From contig JBEVKV010000359.1 of NCBI GenBank assembly GCA_040509515.1, positions 1-13,506 on the forward strand: a DNA stretch of 13,506 nt. The letters run 5' to 3'. The notes beneath the pieces were generated by a model. That model made no database searches. It was not told the origin of the DNA and saw only the letters and a program-made list of their open reading frames with translations. The DNA comes from QHXN01 sp040509515. Lineage in GTDB: Bacteria > Acidobacteriota > Blastocatellia > Pyrinomonadales > Pyrinomonadaceae. A program made the position numbers and the translations under genes. Shown here piece after piece: positions 7,975 through 13,506 of the stretch; the first letter of the stretch is position 1, and every line of letters starts with the position of its first letter.

Positions 7975-9819
7975 ATGGAAGAAGAGAAGAAGACGAAGCG
8001 CCCGTCGCCCTCGCAGGCCTGGCGCGACGCGAGGGAGCTGATCTGGGCTCACCGCTCGCGTCTGTCGGTCGGGATGGCGCTGATGCTCGTCAACCGGCTC
8101 TCCGGGCTCGTGCTGCCCGCCAGCTCGAAGTATTTGATCGACGAGATCATCGTCAAGCGTAACGCCGGGATGCTCGTCACGCTCGCGCTCGTCGCCGGCG
8201 CGGCGACCGTCGTTCAGGCCGTCGCCTCGTTCGCGCTCTCGCAAGTCCTCGGCGTCGCCGCGCAGCGCGCCATCACCGAGATGCGCAAGAGCGTGCAGGC
8301 GCACGTCGCGCGGCTCCCCGTCCGCTTCTTCGATTCGACGCAAACCGGCGTCCTCATCTCGCGCGTGATGACCGACGCCGAGGGCATCCGCAACCTCGTC
8401 GGGACGGGGCTCGTGCAGTTAATCGGCGGGCTCGTCACCGCGCTGCTCGCGCTCGGCGTCCTCTTCTATTTGAACTGGCGGCTGACGCTCATCACGCTCG
8501 TCGCGCTCGGCCTCTTCGGCGGGGCGATGTCGCTGGCCTTCGCGCGCCTGCGCCCGCTCTTCCGCGAGCGCGGGAAGATTAACGCCGAGGTGACGGGGCG
8601 GCTCGCCGAGACGCTGGGCGGCATCCGCGTCGTCAAGGCTTACTCGGCCGAGCGGCGCGAGACGCTCGTCTTCGCGCGCGGGGCGCACCGCCTGTTCCGC
8701 AACGTCGCGCGCTCGATGACGGGGGTCTCGGGCGTGACCGCCTTCTCGACCGTCGTCGTCGGCGCCATCGGCGTCATCCTCACGCTCGTCGGCGGCCGCG
8801 CGGTGCTCGCGGGCGAGATGACGCTGGGCGACTTCTTCATGTACATCTTCTTCACCGCGCTCGTCGCCGCGCCGCTCGTCGAAATCGCCTCCATCGGGAC
8901 GCAGATCACCGAAGCCTTCGCCGGGCTCGACCGCATCCGCGAGGTCAGGCGGATGGCCACCGAAGACGAGGGCGAGGACGCGCGCGAGCCGCTCGAAGAG
9001 GTCGCGGGCGAGGTCGTCTTCGACGACGTGACCTTCGAGTACGAGCCGGGCGCGCCCGTGCTGCGCGGCGTCAGTTTCCGCGCGCCCGCGGGGACGACGA
9101 CCGCGCTCGTCGGCTCAAGCGGCTCGGGCAAGTCCACGCTCATCGGCCTCGTGATGGCCTTCAACCGCCCCGTCGAGGGGCGCGTGCTCGTGGACGGCCA
9201 CGACCTCGCCAACGTCAGGCTCAGGGATTACCGGCAGCAGCTCGGCGTCGTCCTGCAAGACAACTTCCTTTTCGACGGCACGGTCGCGGAGAACATCGCC
9301 TTCGCCGACCCGCACGCGTCGCGCGAGCGCGTCGAGGCGGCCGGCCGCGTCGCGCACTGCGAGGAGTTCGTCAAGGGGTTCGAGAAGGGTTACGACACGG
9401 TGGTCGGCGAGCGCGGCGTGCGGCTCTCGGGCGGGCAGCGCCAGCGCGTGGCGATTGCGCGCGCCGTCGTCGCCGAGCCGCGGATACTGATTCTCGACGA
9501 GGCCACTTCGAGCCTCGACAGCGAGAGCGAGGCGCTGATTCAGGACGGGCTCCAGACCTTGCGGCGCGGGCGCACGACGTTCGTCATCGCGCACAGGCTC
9601 TCGACCATCCGCAGCGCCGACCAGATACTCGTCCTCGAAGCGGGCGAGATAGTCGAGCGCGGCACGCACGGGGAACTGCTCGCGGCTGGCGGGCGCTACC
9701 GGCAGCTCCACGACAAGCAGTATCGCTTCGAGCTGAACCGCTTCGTCAACCCCGGCGAGGACTTCACGCCCGAGCCGGCGACGCCGGTGCCGGCGACGAC
9801 GCCGCCGACCAGCCTCTAG
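7975..9819 (+). CDS. ABC exporter half-transporter (fused membrane and ATPase domains, MsbA-like)
   Basis: The 614-residue protein carries a type I exporter membrane domain (about 25-320, six predicted helices) fused to a nucleotide-binding domain (about 345-585), so it should work as a homo- or heterodimer pumping a lipid, peptide or drug outward. Seen motifs: Walker A G380-S-S-G-S-G-K-S-T388, Q-loop near Q428, signature L-S-G-G-Q 484-488, Walker B I-L-I-L-D with Glu509, D-loop S-S-L-D, and switch His540. All catalytic residues are intact. The ATG at 7975 lies 2 nt after the deacetylase stop; upstream in-frame codons only overlap that gene and are excluded. No clear ribosome site is seen, so translational coupling is likely. 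The last 20 residues are Pro/Thr-rich. Only one half-transporter gene is present, which favours a homodimer. The substrate is unknown. Confidence 0.93.
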   Translation: MEEEKKTKRPSPSQAWRDARELIWAHRSRLSVGMALMLVNRLSGLVLPASSKYLIDEIIVKRNAGMLVTLALVAGAATVVQAVASFALSQVLGVAAQRAITEMRKSVQAHVARLPVRFFDSTQTGVLISRVMTDAEGIRNLVGTGLVQLIGGLVTALLALGVLFYLNWRLTLITLVALGLFGGAMSLAFARLRPLFRERGKINAEVTGRLAETLGGIRVVKAYSAERRETLVFARGAHRLFRNVARSMTGVSGVTAFSTVVVGAIGVILTLVGGRAVLAGEMTLGDFFMYIFFTALVAAPLVEIASIGTQITEAFAGLDRIREVRRMATEDEGEDAREPLEEVAGEVVFDDVTFEYEPGAPVLRGVSFRAPAGTTTALVGSSGSGKSTLIGLVMAFNRPVEGRVLVDGHDLANVRLRDYRQQLGVVLQDNFLFDGTVAENIAFADPHASRERVEAAGRVAHCEEFVKGFEKGYDTVVGERGVRLSGGQRQRVAIARAVVAEPRILILDEATSSLDSESEALIQDGLQTLRRGRTTFVIAHRLSTIRSADQILVLEAGEIVERGTHGELLAAGGRYRQLHDKQYRFELNRFVNPGEDFTPEPATPVPATTPPTSL

Positions 9820-9864
9820 GCACGGTAGTCACGCTCGACGAGATTTTAAAACGAGGAAAAGAGA

Positions 9865-10302
9865 ATGCCGGACGTTCCCCAGAATTACGAAAACCACACG
9901 CGCTGGCATGCGCCCTTCCACTTCTTCGTGGCCCCGGTGCTGCTGACGAACTTCGTCGTGGCCGTCGTCCAACTCTACCGCGCGCCCGGGCTCGACACGG
10001 GCTGGTGGGTCGTCGTCTCGGCCGCGCTCGCCGGGATGGCCGGGCTCACGCGCATCAACCCGCTCAAGGCGCAGGACAGAATCATCCGGCTCGAAGAGAG
10101 CCTGCGCTACTACCAACTCCTGCCCGAAGACCTCGCCGCGCGCGCCGCCACGCTCACGCCGGCGCAGACCGTCGCGCTGCGCTTCGCGCCGGACGAAGAG
10201 CTTGAGGGTCTGGTGCGCGAAGTAATCGAAGGCCGCCTGACGAAGCCCGACGACATCAAGCGCGCCGTCAAGAACTGGCGCGCCGACACGCTGAGGGTCT
10301 GA
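9865..10302 (+). CDS. DUF6526-like small membrane protein
   Basis: A 145-residue protein that opens with Q-N-Y-E-N-H-T-R-W-H-A-P-F-H-F, which I recognise as the start of DUF6526 proteins (no known function). Two hydrophobic helices follow (about 18-37 and 46-62), then R-I-N-P-L-K-A-Q-D-R-I-I-R-L-E-E and a charged helical C-terminal half that probably faces the cytoplasm. The ATG is preceded by GAGGAAAAG, a good ribosome site. The gene lies 45 nt after the ABC exporter and 30 nt before the MOSC gene on the same strand and is probably in the same run, although no functional link can be shown. Confidence 0.8.
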   Translation: MPDVPQNYENHTRWHAPFHFFVAPVLLTNFVVAVVQLYRAPGLDTGWWVVVSAALAGMAGLTRINPLKAQDRIIRLEESLRYYQLLPEDLAARAATLTPAQTVALRFAPDEELEGLVREVIEGRLTKPDDIKRAVKNWRADTLRV

Positions 10303-10332
10303 GCGCGGCCGGGGCGTTGGAGGGAAGCCGAG

Positions 10333-11262
10333 ATGTTTGTCGGGAGGGTTCGGGAGGTCTGGCGCTACCCCTTGAAGTCGATGGCCGGCGAGCGTCTGGA
10401 AGCGAGCGGCGTCGGCGCGCGCGGGCTGTACGGCGACCGCGGCTGGGCGCTGCGCGACGAGAAGGCCGGCGAGATGCGCGGCGCGAAGATAAGTCCCGCG
10501 CTCATGCTCTGCTCGGCGCGCTACCGCGAGCCACCTTCGGAAGACGTTGCGCCGCCGCACGCGGACATCACGCTCCCCGACGGCACGCTGACGGGAACGG
10601 ACGCGCCCGACGTTAACGAGCGGCTCTCCGAGGTCGTCGGGCGAAGGGTCACGCTCTGGCCTCTGCGCCCCGCGAGCGACCGCGCGCACTACCGGCGCGC
10701 GATGCCCGCCGCGCGGCTCGTGGGTTTCTTAAGCCGCTCGCGCAGCTTTCGCCGCCTCGCGCTCGGCGCGATGCGCGTCGCGGGGCGCGACAGGGAACTG
10801 CGCGAAGACTTCGGCCGCGAGCCGGGCGAGCCGCTGCCAGACCTCTCCGCGCTCCCCGCCGAAATCTTCGAGTTCACCTCGCCTCCCGGCACGTACTTCG
10901 ACGCCTTCCCCGTACACCTGCTCACCACCGCCTCGCTCGACGCGCTCGCGCGTCTCAACCCCGACTCGGCGTGGGACGCGCGCCGCTTCCGCCCGAATCT
11001 GCTGGTCGAGACGGCCGAGAGCGTCGAGGGGCTCGTCGAGTCCGGCTGGGGTGGGCGCTCGCTGCGCGTGGGCGGGCTCGTGCTGAAGTGCGAGATGCCC
11101 ACGCCGCGTTGCAGCATGACCATACAGGCGCAGGCCGGGCTCGCGAAAGACCCGCGCGTGCTCCGCACCATCGTCCGCGAGGCCGGGCAGAACCTCGGCG
11201 CGTACGCCAACGTCAGCGAGGCCGGGCGCGTCTCGGTCGGCGACGAGGTGGAGCTACTTTGA
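10333..11262 (+). CDS. MOSC-domain protein (YcbX/mARC-like)
   Basis: A 309-residue protein with the MOSC N-terminal beta-barrel domain (about 1-105; V-W-R-Y-P-L-K-S-M-A-G-E, then G-D-R-G-W-A-L) and a C-terminal MOSC domain (about 185-309; R-F-R-P-N-L-L-V-E, then C253-E-M-P-T-P-R-C260). MOSC proteins bind molybdenum cofactor. In YcbX and eukaryotic mARC, which reduce N-hydroxylated compounds, a Cys at the position of Cys260 (followed by S-M-T-I here) binds molybdenum. The middle part (about 110-180) is basic and variable, giving a slightly longer protein than the 260-290 residues common in the family. No ferredoxin domain is fused, so an external electron donor is needed. Ribosome site GGAGGG lies about 8 nt upstream of ATG 10333. 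Family secure; N-reductase activity inferred. Confidence 0.88.
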   Translation: MFVGRVREVWRYPLKSMAGERLEASGVGARGLYGDRGWALRDEKAGEMRGAKISPALMLCSARYREPPSEDVAPPHADITLPDGTLTGTDAPDVNERLSEVVGRRVTLWPLRPASDRAHYRRAMPAARLVGFLSRSRSFRRLALGAMRVAGRDRELREDFGREPGEPLPDLSALPAEIFEFTSPPGTYFDAFPVHLLTTASLDALARLNPDSAWDARRFRPNLLVETAESVEGLVESGWGGRSLRVGGLVLKCEMPTPRCSMTIQAQAGLAKDPRVLRTIVREAGQNLGAYANVSEAGRVSVGDEVELL

Positions 11263-11287
11263 GCGCGGGCGGCGCGTCTAAGTATTC

Positions 11288-12313
11288 ATGAGAGATTTAA
11301 ACAGCGTCCCTTTTTCCGTCCTCGACCTCGCGCCGGTGCCCGCCGGGTCGGGCGTCGCCGACGCGCTGCGCAACACGCTCGACCTCGCGCGACGCGCCGA
11401 GGCGCTCGGCTACCGGCGCTTCTGGCTGGCCGAGCACCACAACATGACCGGCATCGCCAGCGCGGCGACCGCCGTGCTCGTCGGCCACGTCGCCGGCGGC
11501 ACCAGCAGCATCCGCGTCGGGTCGGGCGGCGTGATGCTGCCGAACCACTCGCCGCTCGTCGTCGCGGAGCAGTTCGGCACGCTCGAAGCCCTCTACCCCG
11601 GCCGCATCGACCTCGGGCTCGGGCGCGCGCCCGGCACCGACCAGCTCACGATGCGCGCGCTCCGCCGCAACTTCAACGCCGCGGCCGAAGACTTCCCGCG
11701 CGACGTCGAGGAGCTGCGCGCCTACTTCGCGCACGGGGCCGCCGAACGGCCCGTGCGCGCCGTGCCGGGCGCGGGGCTCGAAGTGCCGCTGTGGCTTCTG
11801 GGGTCGAGCCTCTACAGCGCGCGGCTCGCGGCCGAGCTGGGGCTGCCCTTCGCCTTCGCCTCGCACTTCGCGCCCGACTACCTGACGCACGCGCTCGAAG
11901 TCTACCGCGAAGGCTTCCGCCCCTCGGCGCAACTGAAAGAGCCCTACGCGATGGCGTGCCTCAACGTCTTCGCGGCCGCGACCGACGAAGAGGCGCGACG
12001 CCTCTTCACCTCGCTCCTGCAGGCTTTCGTCAACCTGCGTCGCGGGCGGCCCGGCCCGCTGCCGCCGCCGGTCGAGAGGATTGAGGACGTTGCCTCCGAG
12101 ATGGAGCTGGCCGGTACGGGGCACGCGCTGCGCTACTCGGTCGTCGGCTCGCCCGAGACGGTGGGGCGCGGGCTCGAAGCCTTCCTCGCGCTGACCGGCG
12201 TGGACGAGCTGATGTTGACTTCTCAAATTCACGACCACGCCGCGCGGCTGCGCTCGTTGGAGATCGTGGCGGCCGCGCGCGACGGCGCGAACGCCAACGC
12301 CAACGCAAAGTGA
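11288..12313 (+). CDS. LLM-class flavin-dependent oxidoreductase (YhbW-like)
   Basis: A 341-residue luciferase-like monooxygenase, a TIM-barrel enzyme using reduced flavin. It closely tracks E. coli YhbW as I remember it: P-F-S-V-L-D-L-A-P near residue 8, W-L-A-E-H-H-N-M-T-G-I-A-S at 46-58, G-S-G-G-V-M-L-P-N-H-S-P-L at 78-90, then E-Q-F-G-T-L and G-R-I-D-L-G-L-G-R-A-P-G. The length matches the 335 residues of YhbW. Its physiological substrate is not known. ATG 11288 is chosen because it gives the conserved N terminus; no ribosome site precedes it. It lies 25 nt after the MOSC gene, so it is probably the last gene of the run, followed by a hairpin. The C terminus ends in an odd A-N-A-N-A-N-A-K tail. 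Confidence 0.92.
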   Translation: MRDLNSVPFSVLDLAPVPAGSGVADALRNTLDLARRAEALGYRRFWLAEHHNMTGIASAATAVLVGHVAGGTSSIRVGSGGVMLPNHSPLVVAEQFGTLEALYPGRIDLGLGRAPGTDQLTMRALRRNFNAAAEDFPRDVEELRAYFAHGAAERPVRAVPGAGLEVPLWLLGSSLYSARLAAELGLPFAFASHFAPDYLTHALEVYREGFRPSAQLKEPYAMACLNVFAAATDEEARRLFTSLLQAFVNLRRGRPGPLPPPVERIEDVASEMELAGTGHALRYSVVGSPETVGRGLEAFLALTGVDELMLTSQIHDHAARLRSLEIVAAARDGANANANAK

Positions 12314-12334
12314 CGCGCGCGCCACACGCGCGCG
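12314..12334 (+). terminator. GC hairpin directly after the YhbW-like gene
   Basis: CGCGCGCG (12314-12321) pairs with CGCGCGCG (12327-12334) around the loop CCACA, beginning the base after the TGA stop. It has no T-tract, so intrinsic termination is uncertain, but its place between a gene end and the next promoter suits transcript ending or 3'-end protection. Confidence 0.5.
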
Positions 12335-12357
12335 AAGAACGTCGCGCGCCGAAGCGT

Positions 12358-12363
12358 TAGAAT
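12358..12363 (+). promoter_or_regulatory. -10 element of the alcohol dehydrogenase gene
   Basis: TAGAAT in the AT-rich stretch GTTAGAATAAAG is a 5-of-6 match to TATAAT. It lies 39 bases before the GTG start. No good -35 is seen. It follows a gene-end hairpin, supporting independent transcription of the dehydrogenase. Confidence 0.45.
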
Positions 12364-12385
12364 AAAGTTTTCCGCCGAAGCTTCA

Positions 12386-12392
12386 GGGAGGG
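12386..12392 (+). promoter_or_regulatory. Ribosome binding site selecting a GTG start
   Basis: GGGAGGG lies 9 bases upstream of GTG at 12402. The GTG start produces the family's normal N terminus (I-T-T-K-G-Y-A-A), so the strong site decides the start. Confidence 0.65.
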
Positions 12393-12401
12393 ACTTAAAA
12401 A

Positions 12402-13454
12402 GTGATTACCACAAAGGGATACGCCGCCCCGGGCGCGGGCGCACGGCTTGAGCCGTTCTCGTTCGACAGGCGCGACGTGGGCGCGCGCGACGTGCTCATC
12501 GACATTCAATACTGCGGCGTCTGCCACTCGGACATCCATCAGGTGCGCGACGAGTGGGGCGGCTCGATCTACCCGATGGTGCCCGGCCACGAGATCGTCG
12601 GCCGCGTCGCGCGCGCGGGCGCGGAGGTGTCGAAGTTCAAGGAGGGCGACCTCGCGGGCGTCGGCTGCTTCGTCGACTCGTGCCGGACGTGCCGCAACTG
12701 CCGCGACGGCGAGGAGCAGTACTGCGAGAACCACCTCGTCGCGACCTACAACGGCACCGAGAAGGACGAGAAGACGCCGACCTACGGCGGCTACTCGACG
12801 CAGATAGTCGTCGACGAAGACTACACGCTGCGCATCCCCGACGGGCTCCCGCTCCCGAACGCCGCGCCGCTGCTCTGCGCCGGGATTACGACCTACGCGC
12901 CGCTGCGCCGCTTCAAGGTGAGCGAGGGGCAGCGGGTCGGCGTCGTCGGACTCGGCGGGCTCGGGCACATGGGCGTCAAGCTCGCCGCCTCGATGGGCGC
13001 GCGCGTGACGGTCTTCAGCACCTCGCCGGGCAAGGAGCAGGACGCGCGAAACTTGGGCGCGCACGACTTCGTCGTCACGCGCGAGCCGGGACGCCTCGAA
13101 GCCCTCGCCGGGCAGTACGACTTCGTGCTCGACTGCGTCTCGGCCCCGCACGACATCAACGCGTATCTCAACCTGCTGCGGCGCGAGGGCGCGCTCGCGC
13201 TCGTCGGCGCGCCGGACAAACCGCTGGAGGTGGCCGCCTTCTCGCTCATCACCAACGGGCGCACGCTCGCCGGCTCGATGATCGGCGGTATCCGCGAGAC
13301 GCAGGAGATGCTCGACTACTGCGGCGACAAGGGCATCAGCTCCGACATCGAGCTGATACCGGTTCAGAAGATCGAGGAAGCCTACGAGCGCACCGTTAAA
13401 GGCGACGTGCGCTACCGCTTCGTCATCGACATCGCCTCGCTCGGAGGGAAGTAG
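12402..13454 (+). CDS. Zinc-dependent NAD(P) alcohol/aldehyde dehydrogenase (YahK/cinnamyl-alcohol type)
   Basis: A 350-residue medium-chain dehydrogenase that interconverts aldehydes and alcohols with a nicotinamide cofactor. Catalytic zinc ligands are Cys41 (C-G-V-C-H-S-D), His63 (P-G-H-E-I-V-G) and Cys159 (L-L-C-A-G-I-T). The structural zinc lobe has Cys94, 97, 100 and 108. The Rossmann motif is G183-L-G-G-L-G188. G-S-M-I-G-G-I-R-E-T-Q-E-M-L-D near 286-300 and Y-R-F-V-I-D at the end are shared with E. coli YahK, which prefers NADPH and broad aldehydes; cofactor preference here is inferred. Start is GTG with GGGAGGG upstream. It has its own -10 box and is separated from the upstream run by a hairpin. 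The TAG stop lies inside a heptad repeat. Confidence 0.95.
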   Translation: MITTKGYAAPGAGARLEPFSFDRRDVGARDVLIDIQYCGVCHSDIHQVRDEWGGSIYPMVPGHEIVGRVARAGAEVSKFKEGDLAGVGCFVDSCRTCRNCRDGEEQYCENHLVATYNGTEKDEKTPTYGGYSTQIVVDEDYTLRIPDGLPLPNAAPLLCAGITTYAPLRRFKVSEGQRVGVVGLGGLGHMGVKLAASMGARVTVFSTSPGKEQDARNLGAHDFVVTREPGRLEALAGQYDFVLDCVSAPHDINAYLNLLRREGALALVGAPDKPLEVAAFSLITNGRTLAGSMIGGIRETQEMLDYCGDKGISSDIELIPVQKIEEAYERTVKGDVRYRFVIDIASLGGK

Positions 13455-13478
13455 ACGGTAGTCAGTAGACAGCAGGGA
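13451..13478. repeat. Degenerate heptanucleotide repeat (GTAGTCA-type) including a stop codon
   Basis: GTAGACG (13451-13457), GTAGTCA (13458-13464), GTAGACA (13465-13471) and GCAGGGA (13472-13478) are in register, with the dehydrogenase TAG (13452-13454) in the first unit. The remaining bases to 13506 hold no recognisable gene. The unit differs from that at the left edge of the window. Confidence 0.6.
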
Positions 13479-13506
13479 AGACAAAGGCGGCGCGGCTCTC
13501 ATCGGT

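Noticed and set aside
9843..9850. TTTTAAAA palindrome upstream of the DUF6526-like gene
   Set aside because: Too short for a terminator or operator and without promoter spacing; probably just an AT-rich leader before the ribosome site.
11279..11287. AT-rich TAAGTATTC directly before the YhbW-like start as a leaderless promoter
   Set aside because: A -10 box here would place transcription start inside the coding region; the gene is more likely served by upstream transcription.
11297..13502. Long open frames on the minus strand (11297-12325 and 12357-13502), and similar ones at 4657-5775 and 6872-7918
   Set aside because: They mirror well-supported plus-strand or opposite-strand genes, have Arg/Ala/Val-rich compositions without recognisable motifs, and arise easily in very GC-rich DNA.

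Overview
The window is very GC-rich, with C or G in most third codon positions, short intergenic gaps and one strand dominating. It carries the kind of gene mix (secreted M14 peptidase with a large C-terminal extension, ankyrin protein, DUF6526-like protein, heptanucleotide intergenic repeats) that I associate with Acidobacteriota, perhaps Blastocatellia. That assignment is an inference from style and gene content; there is no marker gene here. TGA is an ordinary stop in several genes of the window (APC permease, msrB, DUF6526-like, MOSC, YhbW-like), so the standard bacterial code applies.

Layout: (1) 1-1953, plus strand: a heptad repeat running into the start codon of an APC-family amino acid permease, which overlaps by ATGA with an AhpD-like peroxidase-related gene. 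That gene is interrupted by one in-frame TGA exactly where the second Cys of its C-x-x-C redox motif should be, followed by a 6-bp hairpin with a G in its apical loop. The best reading is a UGA-encoded selenocysteine (CxxU) with a bacterial SECIS element, and this is the main discovery of the window. (2) 1974-5003, minus strand: a 1009-residue exported M14 zinc carboxypeptidase-like protein, convergent with the selenoprotein gene. (3) 5004-5136: a divergent promoter region. (4) 5137-12313, plus strand: an ankyrin-repeat protein closed by a perfect 12-bp hairpin, then a tightly packed run: secreted hypothetical protein, msrB (TTG start, 11-nt overlap), exported YdjC/ChbG-like deacetylase (GTGA overlap), ABC exporter half-transporter (2-nt gap), DUF6526-like membrane protein, MOSC-domain protein, YhbW-like flavin monooxygenase, then a second hairpin. 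(5) 12358-13454: a separately promoted YahK-like zinc alcohol dehydrogenase, followed by another heptad repeat that includes its stop codon.

Taken together the region is mostly housekeeping and stress metabolism: redox repair (MsrB, AhpD-like selenoprotein), redox enzymes (YhbW-like, YahK-like, MOSC), envelope or nutrient functions (permease, M14 peptidase, deacetylase, ABC exporter). No mobile element, CRISPR, rRNA or tRNA is visible, and no selA, selB, selC or selD gene lies inside the window, so the selenocysteine call rests on local sequence evidence. No gap longer than about 135 bases lacks a gene.
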